A DNA stretch of 46,242 nucleotides from Planctomycetaceae bacterium (GTDB taxonomy: Bacteria; Planctomycetota; Planctomycetia; Planctomycetales; Planctomycetaceae). Made by a program: the position numbers and the translations under genes. Shown here piece by piece: positions 26,127 through 35,613 of this stretch. Each line of letters opens with the position of its first letter. Position 1 is the stretch's first letter. The notes below the pieces were generated by a model that was given only the letters and a program-made list of their open reading frames with translations, searched no databases and was not told the DNA's origin. Location: contig PBOJ01000103.1 of assembly GCA_002724315.1 (NCBI GenBank), positions 1 through 46,242 of the forward strand. Reading direction: 5' to 3'.

Positions 26127-27743
26127 TCAGCGAATCGCTCCTTCCACCTTCGGTTTCTCGCCACCCTCGAGATCATCGGTCCGGGTGACCAGGACCTCGG
26201 TGGTCAGCATCAACGCGGCGATCGAGGCGGCATTGGACAGGGCACTGGTGACCACCTTGGCCGGATCAATCACGCCGCGTTCGTACATGTCGACGAACCC
26301 GCCGGTCTCGACGTCGTAGCCGATGTTGGCCTTCTGTCCCCGAACCTCGTCAGCCACCACCGAGCCATCCTCGCCGCAGTTCTCTGCGATCTGACGAATC
26401 GGAGCTTCCAGGGCCCGGGCAACGATCTCGACACCGATCTTCTCATCGCCCCTGGCCTTGACCTCCTCGACGGCATCAATAGTCCGCAACAGGGCGACGC
26501 CACCTCCGGGCAGGATGCCTTCTTCGACACTGGCACGGGTGGCGTGCAGGGCATCCTCCATCCGGGCCTTGGTCTGCTTCATCTCGGCTTCGGTGGCGGC
26601 TCCGACCGAGATGATGGCGACTCCACCGGTCATCTTGGCCAACCGCTCCTGGAACTTCTCGCGATCGTATTCGCTCTCGGTGTTCTCGATCTGGGTCTTG
26701 ATCTGGCCGACCCGCGAAACGATCTCGTCGGAGTCGCCGGCTCCCTCGATCAGGGTGCACGAGTCCTTGGTGACCTCGACCTTCTTGCAGTGCCCCAGGG
26801 ATCCGATCTCGGTGTTTTCGAGTTTCACGCCGAGGTCTTCGGAGAGCAGGGTACCGCCGGTCAACACGGCGATGTCGCCGAGCATATTCTTGCGACGGTC
26901 TCCGAAACCGGGCGCCTTGACGGCACAGACCGGCAGGACACCCCGAAGCTTGTTGACGACCAGTGCCGTCAACGCCTCGCCGTCAACGTCCTCGGCGATG
27001 ATCAGCAGGGGCTTGCCTGCCTGGGCGACCATTTCCAGAACCGGGATCAGTTCGCGGAGTCCCGAGATCTTCTTCTCGTGGATCAGGATGTAGCAGTCCT
27101 CGAGGATGCACTTCATTTCCTCGGGATGAGTGACGAAGTAGGGCGAGTTGAAGCCCTTGTCAAACTGCATTCCCTCGGTCAGTTCGAGCGTCGTCTCGCT
27201 GCCCTTGCCTTCCTCGACGGTGATCCCCCCGTCGCGTCCGACGTTCTCCATGGCATCGGCGATCAACTCGCCGACACTGGAATCGTTGTTGGCCGAGATG
27301 GCCCCGACCTGTTCAATCTCGGTCTTGGAGGTGACCGGCTTGGCCAGTTCACGGAGCTTGCCCAGCGAGGCTTCGACGGCCTTGTCGATTCCGCGACGGA
27401 CGGTCATCGGATTGGCTCCCAGCGAAAGGCTGCGGAGTCCCTCTTCGAAAATGGCCCGGGCGAGCACCGTGGCGGTGGTCGTGCCGTCACCGGCGACATC
27501 GCTGGTCTTGGTCGCAACCTCGTTGACCAGCTTCGCCCCCATGTTCTCGTACGGGTCGTCGAGCTCGATTTCCTTACTGACCGTCACCCCATCCTTGGTC
27601 ACGACGGGGTTGCCGAAGTTCTTGTCGATGATCACGTTGCGACCGGTCGGCCCCATCGTCACAGCGACGGCGCTGGCAAGTTGATCAACGCCCTTCTGGA
27701 GCTTGATTCGGGCGGAGTGTTCGAACAGCAGTTGCTTGGCCAC
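26127..27743 (-). CDS. groEL: chaperonin GroEL, paralogue without Gly-Met tail
   Basis: ATP-dependent cytoplasmic folding chaperonin, 538 residues. The start is GTG 27743 with AGGAG at 27753-27757; an upstream in-frame start would add residues not seen in GroEL. The equatorial domain has [22 protein letters not shown] (Asp51) and [14 protein letters not shown] (85 onward). The apical domain has [13 protein letters not shown], the position of the substrate-binding Tyr199/Tyr203/Phe204 of E. coli, here Phe198, Tyr202, Phe203. The catalytic Asp in [12 protein letters not shown] is kept. The chain ends [10 protein letters not shown] with no GGM repeat. A second, different GroEL sits upstream, past groES. 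The two are far from identical and probably have distinct substrates. Confidence 0.97.
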   Translation of the reverse strand: MAKQLLFEHSARIKLQKGVDQLASAVAVTMGPTGRNVIIDKNFGNPVVTKDGVTVSKEIELDDPYENMGAKLVNEVATKTSDVAGDGTTTATVLARAIFEEGLRSLSLGANPMTVRRGIDKAVEASLGKLRELAKPVTSKTEIEQVGAISANNDSSVGELIADAMENVGRDGGITVEEGKGSETTLELTEGMQFDKGFNSPYFVTHPEEMKCILEDCYILIHEKKISGLRELIPVLEMVAQAGKPLLIIAEDVDGEALTALVVNKLRGVLPVCAVKAPGFGDRRKNMLGDIAVLTGGTLLSEDLGVKLENTEIGSLGHCKKVEVTKDSCTLIEGAGDSDEIVSRVGQIKTQIENTESEYDREKFQERLAKMTGGVAIISVGAATEAEMKQTKARMEDALHATRASVEEGILPGGGVALLRTIDAVEEVKARGDEKIGVEIVARALEAPIRQIAENCGEDGSVVADEVRGQKANIGYDVETGGFVDMYERGVIDPAKVVTSALSNAASIAALMLTTEVLVTRTDDLEGGEKPKVEGAIR

Positions 27744-27764
27744 GGGTACTGGCTCCTGGTATGG

Positions 27765-27784
27765 CCCGGGCACGCCGGCCCGGG
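27765..27784 (-). promoter_or_regulatory. GC-rich hairpin between groES and groEL
   Basis: CCCGGGC (27765-27771) and GCCCGGG (27778-27784) form a perfect 7-bp all-GC stem with a 6-nt loop, ending seven bases before the groEL AGGAG. No T-run follows. It could be an mRNA processing or stability element that sets the GroES to GroEL ratio. Confidence 0.5.
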
Positions 27785-27838
27785 GGGGTGTTCCGCTAGG
27801 TCCACAGAAGAAGGATCTTGGGTGTGCGGCTCGGGTCG

Positions 27839-28126
27839 TCAGACGACCTTGGCCAGGATGTCGCTCTCACGGAGAATTTTCACTTCACGACCATCGACTT
27901 CGATGTCGGCGCCCCCGAACTTTCCGAAGAGCACTTCGTCACCGACGACCACGCCCACGGCGGCCCGCTCGCCGCTTTCCAGAAGACGGCCGGGTCCAAC
28001 GGCGACCACGGTGCCCCGCTGGGGCTTCTCCTGGGCTGCATCGGGCAGAACAATCCCACCGGCGGTGGTTTCCTCGGCGCCGAGAGGTTCGACAACAACT
28101 CGATCGTCCAACGGATTCAGCTTCAT
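27839..28126 (-). CDS. groES: co-chaperonin GroES
   Basis: Heptameric lid of the GroEL chamber, 95 residues from ATG 28126. [18 protein letters not shown] is the typical start. The mobile loop [19 protein letters not shown] contains the IVL tripeptide that docks on Gro[30 protein letters not shown] closes the barrel. A GGAG about ten bases upstream may be the ribosome binding site. It is the only groES in the window and lies between two groEL genes (97 bases after one, 95 before the other), so it may serve both chaperonins. Confidence 0.96.
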   Translation of the reverse strand: MKLNPLDDRVVVEPLGAEETTAGGIVLPDAAQEKPQRGTVVAVGPGRLLESGERAAVGVVVGDEVLFGKFGGADIEVDGREVKILRESDILAKVV

Positions 28127-28223
28127 CTCTACTTCACTCCCGGTTGTCTCGTGCCCGGTCAATTTCCGGACAACTTCGGTGTTTGTTGGTCTATCTCTGT
28201 CTCTGCGAGGTCATCCCGCCTGA

Positions 28224-29975
<1,752 letters not shown>

Positions 29976-30018
29976 TCAGGCTCTTCAGAATGCAAATCAC
30001 ACGTGGAGGTTTTGCAAT

Positions 30019-30046
30019 CGTCGTGCCAAAAGGGCTCGCGACGACG
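30019..30046 (-). promoter_or_regulatory. hairpin in the 5' leader of the chaperone mRNA
   Basis: On the minus strand CGTCGT (30041-30046) pairs with ACGACG (30019-30024), with an inner GCC/GGC stem (30033-30035 with 30025-30027) and a bulge. It falls just after the predicted transcription start and 68 or more bases before the groEL start, so it does not cover the ribosome binding site. It may affect mRNA stability. Confidence 0.4.
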
Positions 30047-30057
30047 CAAGACCCTCT

Positions 30058-30086
30058 ATTGAGAGAGGTTAGGCCCAAACTGTCAA
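30058..30086 (-). promoter_or_regulatory. sigma70-like promoter of the chaperone cluster
   Basis: On the minus strand an exact TTGACA (plus 30081-30086) is followed after 17 bp by CTCAAT (plus 30058-30063), which matches three of six -10 positions. The predicted start near 30051 gives a leader of about 100 nt. I saw no CIRCE element (TTAGCACTC-N9-GAGTGCTAA). Confidence 0.55.
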
Positions 30087-30107
30087 GTCACCGCGGAGAG
30101 CCGGAAA

Positions 30108-30124
30108 ACTGCCATGTTGGCAGT
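30108..30124. promoter_or_regulatory. perfect 17-bp palindrome upstream of the chaperone promoter
   Basis: ACTGCCA-TGT-TGGCAGT is a perfect 7-bp inverted repeat with a 3-bp centre. It lies about 65 bp upstream of the predicted transcription start, a typical place for an activator, and could also act on the opposite strand. The regulator is unknown. Confidence 0.5.
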
Positions 30125-30257
30125 CTTGCGAACTCGTCTGCCACAGCGACCGATCCGGAGGTCAATCGGCACCAATCTCCAGCGGCCCGACACACCCCCC
30201 TCCCCGAAGACCGGTGCCAGCAACCGACTCGAGGCAGACCGGAAACCGCGCCGAATG

Positions 30258-30285
30258 TTGACCGGTCCAACGGCGTTGCTAGAAT
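30258..30285 (+). promoter_or_regulatory. promoter of tRNA-Pro
   Basis: TTGACC (30258-30263) and TAGAAT (30280-30285) are 16 bp apart and each matches the consensus at five of six positions, the best promoter in the window. Transcription would start about seven bases before the mature tRNA. Confidence 0.75.
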
Positions 30286-30298
30286 CGTGGCCTGCCCT

Positions 30299-30372
30299 CG
30301 GGATGTAGCTCAGCCTGGCAGAGCGCTGCGTTCGGGACGCAGAGGTCGCAGGTTCAAATCCTGTCATCCCGA
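30299..30372 (+). tRNA. tRNA-Pro (CGG anticodon)
   Basis: A 74-nt cloverleaf. The acceptor stem CGGGATG pairs with CATCCCG (30365-30371), followed by discriminator A. The D arm is GCTCAGCCTGGCAGAGC, the anticodon stem CTGCG/CGCAG encloses the loop TTCGGGA with anticodon CGG (Pro, codon CCG), and the T arm is GCAGG-TTCAAAT-CCTGT. G follows the anticodon, as usual in tRNA-Pro. The next bases are CTC, so the CCA end is not encoded and must be added by the CCA enzyme. Confidence 0.97.
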
Positions 30373-30381
30373 CTCGAGACA

Positions 30382-30422
30382 AAAATCAGCTCGTCGCACT
30401 CATCGTGCGACGAGCTGATTTT
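30382..30422. terminator. bidirectional rho-independent terminator
   Basis: A perfect 18-bp stem (30382-30399 with 30405-30422) with loop TCATC, A4 on the left arm and T4 on the right, starting ten bases after the tRNA. It can stop tRNA transcription on the plus strand and the 948-residue protein's transcript on the minus strand. Confidence 0.92.
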
Positions 30423-30582
30423 CTTTGCCTTCGGGCAAGAAGTCCCAATCGGAACCCAGGGGCGAGTTCCACTCAATTTCGGCGCGACCCGCAGCTGGCG
30501 TGGTAGCAATCGGTCGACGTCCGCACGGGGTAGCAGTATTCACTGCCCCCTCCATCCAGTCCGTCCACCACTTGGGTTCCCG

Positions 30583-33429
30583 TCAGCGGGACCGTCCGTC
30601 CCGCGGAGGCCTCGAACCTGGTCGACCGACCGCGACTGACACCCGGTTGTTCTGCGAGTTGATTTCCCGCTTCGAGCGACCAGCGTCACAACGAACCCGG
30701 GCCTCCAACTCAATGCGTCCCGCAAACGGTGACCGCCACTCAAACGTCACGGTTTTCTTACGGCTGACGAGGTCAGCCGGATCTTCGAGAGTGCCAAGCT
30801 GCTGCTGGAAGACCGAACGTGACTTTCCCGAATCGGCAGATTTCGCGAACACCTCCAGCCTCACGTCCGTCGCCGGTGCTGAACCGATGTTGTGGACCGT
30901 GATCGAGGCCCGTCCCGGTTGCTTGCCGTCGGGAGCCCGCTGCACACGAAGATCACGTGGCCCAAGGGCCAGGTCGGGCCGCATGACGGGCAGCGCGGCG
31001 AAGGCCTCGAGTTGCCGAATACGAATCTGGCAGAGTGTGGTCCGGGGCAGGTGGAACGACACACCGGCCAGGCGTTCAACATGGTCGAACTCGATACTCT
31101 CGGCGACAACCGGATCGACGATCCCGTCGTGATCGTTGTCGTCTCTGCGTTCCAGGCGATACCGGCCTGGCTGCAACTGCCAGAACCGGACCAGAGGTTT
31201 CTCGTTTTCCGCGAAGGTGTGGACCCAGGCCTCCACCGACCTGTCATCGCGCGCTCCAACCAGGACGGCAAAGTCCGGCGAGACATTTCGCCAGGTCACA
31301 GCAAAAGAGGGCGCCTGCGTGATGGCCACCGGCCCGCCGGTCATCGGGCCCACCAGAGAGAAGGGCAGCAGGTTGATCCGGTCGGTCCCACGCACCTCGG
31401 TCGTCAGCATCGGCAGGTTGAACCTCATCGCCGCCAGTTCACCGGCGTGGGTGTGGTCAGCCTCGGTCGTCTTCCCGGTGAGCTGAAACCGGCCGTAACC
31501 GCCGGCGGCCCCGATCAGGTCATCGTAGTCGTCACGGCCGGTGTAGCTGCGGTACCAACGGGCCAGCCAGAGATGCGGCTGCAACTGCATGCCGACCCAG
31601 TCGAGCGATCCGGGATCCGGGTTCTCGATTCTTTTGCCCTGGTACTTCCTGAGAATGTCCAGCTGCGAATGGATGCCTCGGAGAAGCGTTTCGTCACCGG
31701 TCAACCGGTAAGCCAGCAGGATTTTCCCCCAGACCATGTCCAGGTCCTGGGGCTTCCAGCGGTAGAGATCTCCCAGGCCCGGATTCCACCAGCTGCCTGT
31801 CCCGTTGAGCCGCTCGTCACCGAAGTGAATCGCCGCGGGAAAGACCCCGGCCGGTTTTCCGTCAGCCGCACGAACAGCCGCCGCGGTCCAGGTCCGAGAC
31901 CAGTCGGACAACAGTTTCACCGCGCGGGGGTTCCGCGAATACCAGGCCAGCATGGCCACCGGCCGCATGGCGCGGCCGCTGTAAAGCACGTCGTACGCCT
32001 GGTTGTCCGACTTGCTCACCTCGGTGCCGCTGAGAACCATCGACCGGAACTGGCGACGGCCGGACCTGTTGGTCCCGAAGTGCAACTCGTCAATCGTCTT
32101 GCAGGTTTGCTGGCAGCGTTCGACCGGTTCGGGATTCCCGTAATCCAGTGCGACCAGCACCGAGGTGTCAGCCGACATCTCGCTGGAATGCTCGACGTCC
32201 TTCAACTCACGATCGAAGCCGTTGACCATGACCTCCCGGCCCCAGACCCCGTCGGCCAGCCGGTGGATGCCGGCGACGACGGCCGGGTCACCGCTGACCA
32301 GGGCCGACTGGCTGAATCGCCGCAGCGATTCCACGTCGTCTTCCCAGCCTCCTCCCAGTTGTCCGTCGGGTTCCTGCCGGACCCCGAACCACCAGCGGAC
32401 CACGTGATCAATGCGTGCCCGCAGCTCCCGTTGTTCCACGGCCCACGCCGGGGTTCCGTCCGTCACCTCGACCTGCCGCAGGTCGGGGGCCCAGGCCACG
32501 CGACGGCCGGTGTAGATCTTGACGATCGCGCTCTCGGGAAACCGGTCCCGTTGACCGGCGATGATCTCGTCAAACCCCTGCTTGGACATCGGCCGCTGAG
32601 CCGCACCCATCTGTCTCCACCACCAGTAATAGGCCCGCATCGGTTCGAGCATGGCCCGCGGATACAGCAGGCTCTCGGGGGGCACGGTCATCGACGCCCA
32701 CGAATGTTGCCGGGCATCAGACAACAGCTTGGCGAGGAGTTTCACGGCCCGCTTGTCCTCGGCATCTCCCCGCTTGCGGACATCGGCGAACACATTTTCC
32801 AGGTCCCCGACCAGGACCTGAAACGACTTGGCAAAACGGGGCTGGCCTTCAAAGAAGGCCGCCAGTTGCCAGTAAGTCAGCAGGTAGGTCCGTGGAGCGA
32901 CTCGCTGAAGTTGCCCGACCCTGGACCGGCCCTGGTCGAGGTTCCCGTCCCTGATCATGTCACGGGCCGGCAGCAACTGCGGCGCCGGAACCCAGCTGTG
33001 ACCGGCGAGATTGGGAGCCCAGGGAAGGACAACCGAATCGAGAGCCTGGAAAACGTCCAGGTCATTCTTCAGCCGGCGGGCCAGCAGATCGTCGCCATCA
33101 GCCCCAATCGCCTGGTCCAGGAGTTCCCGTGCCAACCGCATCGCCGGCTGCGGATTGTCATTGGATAGGTGCCCGGCCACGGCCAGGGCCAGCTCGGACC
33201 TCAGGCGGGTTTCCACGCCCGACAGTTCCTGGATCGCCACCAGCGCCTCCTGGAAGCGATGCCCGTTGACGTGCTGGATGACCACGAGCACCGCATCGGC
33301 GGTCTTCGGCCGTGCGGCCAAGCGGCCCGCCTTCCACGCCAGGATGCGTTGAGGCCTCTCGACGGCGGTGGCCGTAGTGACCAACGACAGCAGCAAAACA
33401 GCCCAGGCCCCCAGCACACGAAACATCAT
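30583..33429 (-). CDS. large secreted protein with a C-terminal CARDB-like domain
   Basis: ATG 33429 with GGAGA upstream; the 948-residue product starts with a signal peptide (FRVLGAWAVLLLSLVTTATAVE). The N-terminal third is helical and repeat-like (QEALVAIQELSGVETRLRSELALAV). A middle region is rich in Trp and aromatic residues (YYWWWRQMG; WWFGVRQEPDGQLGGGWEDD; YSGRAMRPVAMLAWYSRN) and resembles an alpha/alpha-barrel, but I cannot name a glycosidase or lyase family. Residues about 830-930 look like a CARDB adhesion module, with SITVHNIGSAPATDVRLEVF and EINSQNNRVSVAV. An exported carbohydrate- or surface-related role is inferred. The terminator at 30382-30422 lies 160 bp after its stop; the gap between shows nothing else. 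Confidence 0.8.
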   Translation of the reverse strand: MMFRVLGAWAVLLLSLVTTATAVERPQRILAWKAGRLAARPKTADAVLVVIQHVNGHRFQEALVAIQELSGVETRLRSELALAVAGHLSNDNPQPAMRLARELLDQAIGADGDDLLARRLKNDLDVFQALDSVVLPWAPNLAGHSWVPAPQLLPARDMIRDGNLDQGRSRVGQLQRVAPRTYLLTYWQLAAFFEGQPRFAKSFQVLVGDLENVFADVRKRGDAEDKRAVKLLAKLLSDARQHSWASMTVPPESLLYPRAMLEPMRAYYWWWRQMGAAQRPMSKQGFDEIIAGQRDRFPESAIVKIYTGRRVAWAPDLRQVEVTDGTPAWAVEQRELRARIDHVVRWWFGVRQEPDGQLGGGWEDDVESLRRFSQSALVSGDPAVVAGIHRLADGVWGREVMVNGFDRELKDVEHSSEMSADTSVLVALDYGNPEPVERCQQTCKTIDELHFGTNRSGRRQFRSMVLSGTEVSKSDNQAYDVLYSGRAMRPVAMLAWYSRNPRAVKLLSDWSRTWTAAAVRAADGKPAGVFPAAIHFGDERLNGTGSWWNPGLGDLYRWKPQDLDMVWGKILLAYRLTGDETLLRGIHSQLDILRKYQGKRIENPDPGSLDWVGMQLQPHLWLARWYRSYTGRDDYDDLIGAAGGYGRFQLTGKTTEADHTHAGELAAMRFNLPMLTTEVRGTDRINLLPFSLVGPMTGGPVAITQAPSFAVTWRNVSPDFAVLVGARDDRSVEAWVHTFAENEKPLVRFWQLQPGRYRLERRDDNDHDGIVDPVVAESIEFDHVERLAGVSFHLPRTTLCQIRIRQLEAFAALPVMRPDLALGPRDLRVQRAPDGKQPGRASITVHNIGSAPATDVRLEVFAKSADSGKSRSVFQQQLGTLEDPADLVSRKKTVTFEWRSPFAGRIELEARVRCDAGRSKREINSQNNRVSVAVGRPGSRPPRDGRSR

Positions 33430-33602
33430 CCGGCTCTCCACGTGACAGCTTCTCTCTTGAACCATCGTTTGACCCATCACCCCATTTCGTGCTCCCGGCT
33501 TTTCCGCAGGACAGTAAACCACAAAGAAAATGATCGTGTCACCAACACCGCGATGGCCGGAGAGCTACCTCTCGGCAAAACGGTCCAGGAGACTTATCCT
33601 GC

Positions 33603-33689
33603 GACCACTGCCGCCTGACCTTCCGACACCAGGTGCGAGACTTCCGCCTGACCGACGTCTGCGGCGAAGTCACCCGCGACATCCTGTGA
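33603..33689 (+). pseudogene. C-terminal relic of a DUF1501 gene
   Basis: The 400-bp gap 33430-33829 has no intact gene. In one plus frame open from 33534 to a TGA at 33687-33689, the last 28 codons read [20 protein letters not shown] then [12 protein letters not shown]. The intact DUF1501 copies at 19957 and 42978 end with [22 protein letters not shown] and [22 protein letters not shown], so the match covers more than 20 aligned positions with the stop in the same place. The preceding bases give no recognisable DUF1501 sequence and no start codon. The likely history is deletion or rearrangement of a former gene. The rest of the gap shows nothing else I can support. Confidence 0.8.
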
Positions 33690-33829
33690 ACTTGGCTCCG
33701 ACACCAGCGGACGGGGTTCTTGGCGACAGGAGATCGGCATACACTGGGGGTTCCCGCTTCGACAAAATTCGTCGCAGTCACCCAACTGACCGGTGAATTC
33801 CCCGCCGTGTCTGCGGTCAGGAGAGTGTG

Positions 33830-34138
33830 ATGTCAACCAGCACGATCCGATCCGGAAACGTCCACTTCGAATTCGAGGGACAGACGGTGCTTGCTCGACC
33901 CGGGCAGAGCATCGCCGCAGCGCTGTGGGCAGCCCAGCACACCACATTTCGGACGACCGGCGGTGATGCCGCACCCCGCGGCTACTTCTGCGGAATGGGC
34001 ATCTGCTTCGACTGCCTGGTCACCGTCGACGGCCGCCCCAACTGCCGGGCCTGCCTGGTGCCGGCTGCCGACGGCATGGTCGTGATGCGTCAGCACGGAA
34101 ACGAAGGCGATCCGGCATCGGCAGGGGGGGGCTCGTGA
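33830..34138 (+). CDS. 2Fe-2S subunit, HcnA / D-hydroxyproline dehydrogenase gamma-like
   Basis: A 102-residue ferredoxin-fold protein from ATG 33830, with AGGAG at 33819-33823. It opens as a beta-grasp (VHFEFEGQTVLARPGQSIAAALWA) and carries the cluster motif YFCGMGICFDCLVTVDGRPN followed by CRAC: Cys54, Cys59, Cys62 and Cys75 are the likely ligands. Similar small subunits partner two flavoproteins in HCN synthase (HcnABC), opine oxidases and D-hydroxyproline dehydrogenase. It feeds electrons to or from the partner flavoproteins. A run of eight Gs (34124-34131) precedes the stop, and the GTGA overlap couples it to the next gene. Confidence 0.92.
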   Translation: MSTSTIRSGNVHFEFEGQTVLARPGQSIAAALWAAQHTTFRTTGGDAAPRGYFCGMGICFDCLVTVDGRPNCRACLVPAADGMVVMRQHGNEGDPASAGGGS

Positions 34139-35613
34139 GCACCAACCCGTCAACTTCCACCGAACCTGTCGGATCGGAGGCCCCTCGCCTGGTCATTGTC
34201 GGAGCCGGTCCCGCCGGTATGGCAACAGCGATCACGCTGGCCGAACGGGGTCTGGCCGTCACCGTGGTCGACCAGAATCCACACCCGGGCGGACAGATCT
34301 ACCGCTACCCGGCGGTCACTCCGAAGTCTCCCCCGACCCCCGATCGTGGAGCGGCACTGAGACAGCACCTGGCCGAGCACTCCGACCGGATCACCGTACT
34401 CACCGGACACAACGTGGTGGATATCCACCCGGGCCCCCGACTGGGACTGTGCGGTCCCGACGGGTTCCGGATCGTTGAGGCCGATCACCTGGTGATGGCA
34501 CCGGGCGCGTACGAATACGTGCCGCCTTTCCCCGGATGGACCCTGCCGGGAGTGATGACTCCCGGGGCTGCCCAGCAGCTGGTCAAATCCCAGGGCGTGG
34601 CTCCCGGACGGCGGGTGCTGCTGGCCGGCACCGGCCCGTTCCTGCTGGTGGTGGCACTGGCGCTCCACGAGGTGGGTGTGCAGGTGGTGGGCATCGTCGA
34701 CACGCTGAGACGACGCGACGCCTTCTGGCAGTTGCCCTCGCTGCTGTCCGACGGAAAGTTGCTGAAACAGGGATTCGACTACGTCTCCGGTGTCCGCAAG
34801 GCGGGCATCCCGTTGTTGACCGGGCACATCGTCACCCGCGCCGAGGGCCACGAGCGTCTCAAGCAGGTGGTCGTGGCACCGTGCGACGGGGACTGGATTC
34901 CCAACCACAGCCGCTCGCGTCCCATCGTCGTCGACACGCTGTGTGTCGGCTACGGCTTCGTGCCGCGAATTGACCTGGCCCAGCTGGCCGGCTGTGAACT
35001 GGCTCCCACCAACCTGCCCGGTGGCTGGATCCCCGTGACCGACCCGTGGGGCCAGACCAGTGTGCCGGGAGTGTGGGCCGCGGGTGACGGAGCCGGCGTG
35101 GCCGGAGCCATCGTCGCCGAGTTGGCCGGCCAACTGGTCGGGCTGGGAGTTGCCTCAAGCTGTGGAGTTGTCTCGTCCTCGGAGGCCGAACGATCGGCCG
35201 AACCGGTCCGCGAACGATTGCGCCAGCTGGGACGATTCCGTCGGGGCCTGGACGAAATGGGAAGCCTCCGACCGGGACTTTCCCAGTTGGCCGACGAGTC
35301 AACCGTGGTGTGCCGCTGCGAGGAGATCCGCCGGGCCGAGGTCGACGCTGCGGTCTCGGCCGGCAGCACGACATTGCGGAGCCTGAAAGTGGCCACGCGG
35401 CTGGGAATGGGCCCCTGCCAGGGACGGATGTGCCAGCCGGCCTGCAGCCGCCGGTTGTTCGACCTGGGCTGCAACACGCCCGAAGAAATCGGGCCACCCG
35501 CATTCCGGCCGCCGCTGGTCCCGCTGACGCTGGGACAACTGGCCGGCGCGGACGAAGAGCCGGACGATGTTGAACCGGCCGGGGCCAAGCCGGTGGCGGA
35601 GCCTGCACCATGA
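34135..35613 (+). CDS. FAD/NAD-binding subunit, HcnB-like, with BFD-like 2Fe-2S domain
   Basis: A 492-residue flavoprotein from GTG 34135. The N-terminal Rossmann motif is VIVGAGPAGMATAITLAERG; a second lies around GRRVLLAGTGPFLLVVALALHE. The FAD end motif is GVWAAGDGAGVAGA. The C-terminal domain has CRCEEIRRAEVDAAV and GMGPCQGRMCQPAC, the four-Cys pattern of a bacterioferritin-associated-ferredoxin-like 2Fe-2S domain. The same architecture is found in HcnB, the opine oxidase alpha subunit and the D-hydroxyproline dehydrogenase alpha subunit. A short Glu/Ala/Pro-rich tail closes it. Neighbours overlap at both ends (GTGA before, ATGA after), so the three subunits should be made together. Confidence 0.93.
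   Translation: MSTNPSTSTEPVGSEAPRLVIVGAGPAGMATAITLAERGLAVTVVDQNPHPGGQIYRYPAVTPKSPPTPDRGAALRQHLAEHSDRITVLTGHNVVDIHPGPRLGLCGPDGFRIVEADHLVMAPGAYEYVPPFPGWTLPGVMTPGAAQQLVKSQGVAPGRRVLLAGTGPFLLVVALALHEVGVQVVGIVDTLRRRDAFWQLPSLLSDGKLLKQGFDYVSGVRKAGIPLLTGHIVTRAEGHERLKQVVVAPCDGDWIPNHSRSRPIVVDTLCVGYGFVPRIDLAQLAGCELAPTNLPGGWIPVTDPWGQTSVPGVWAAGDGAGVAGAIVAELAGQLVGLGVASSCGVVSSSEAERSAEPVRERLRQLGRFRRGLDEMGSLRPGLSQLADESTVVCRCEEIRRAEVDAAVSAGSTTLRSLKVATRLGMGPCQGRMCQPACSRRLFDLGCNTPEEIGPPAFRPPLVPLTLGQLAGADEEPDDVEPAGAKPVAEPAP

Noticed and set aside
33690..33829. Promoter for the flavoenzyme cassette
   Set aside because: TACACT near 33753 is a fair -10, but no convincing -35 is placed upstream of it.
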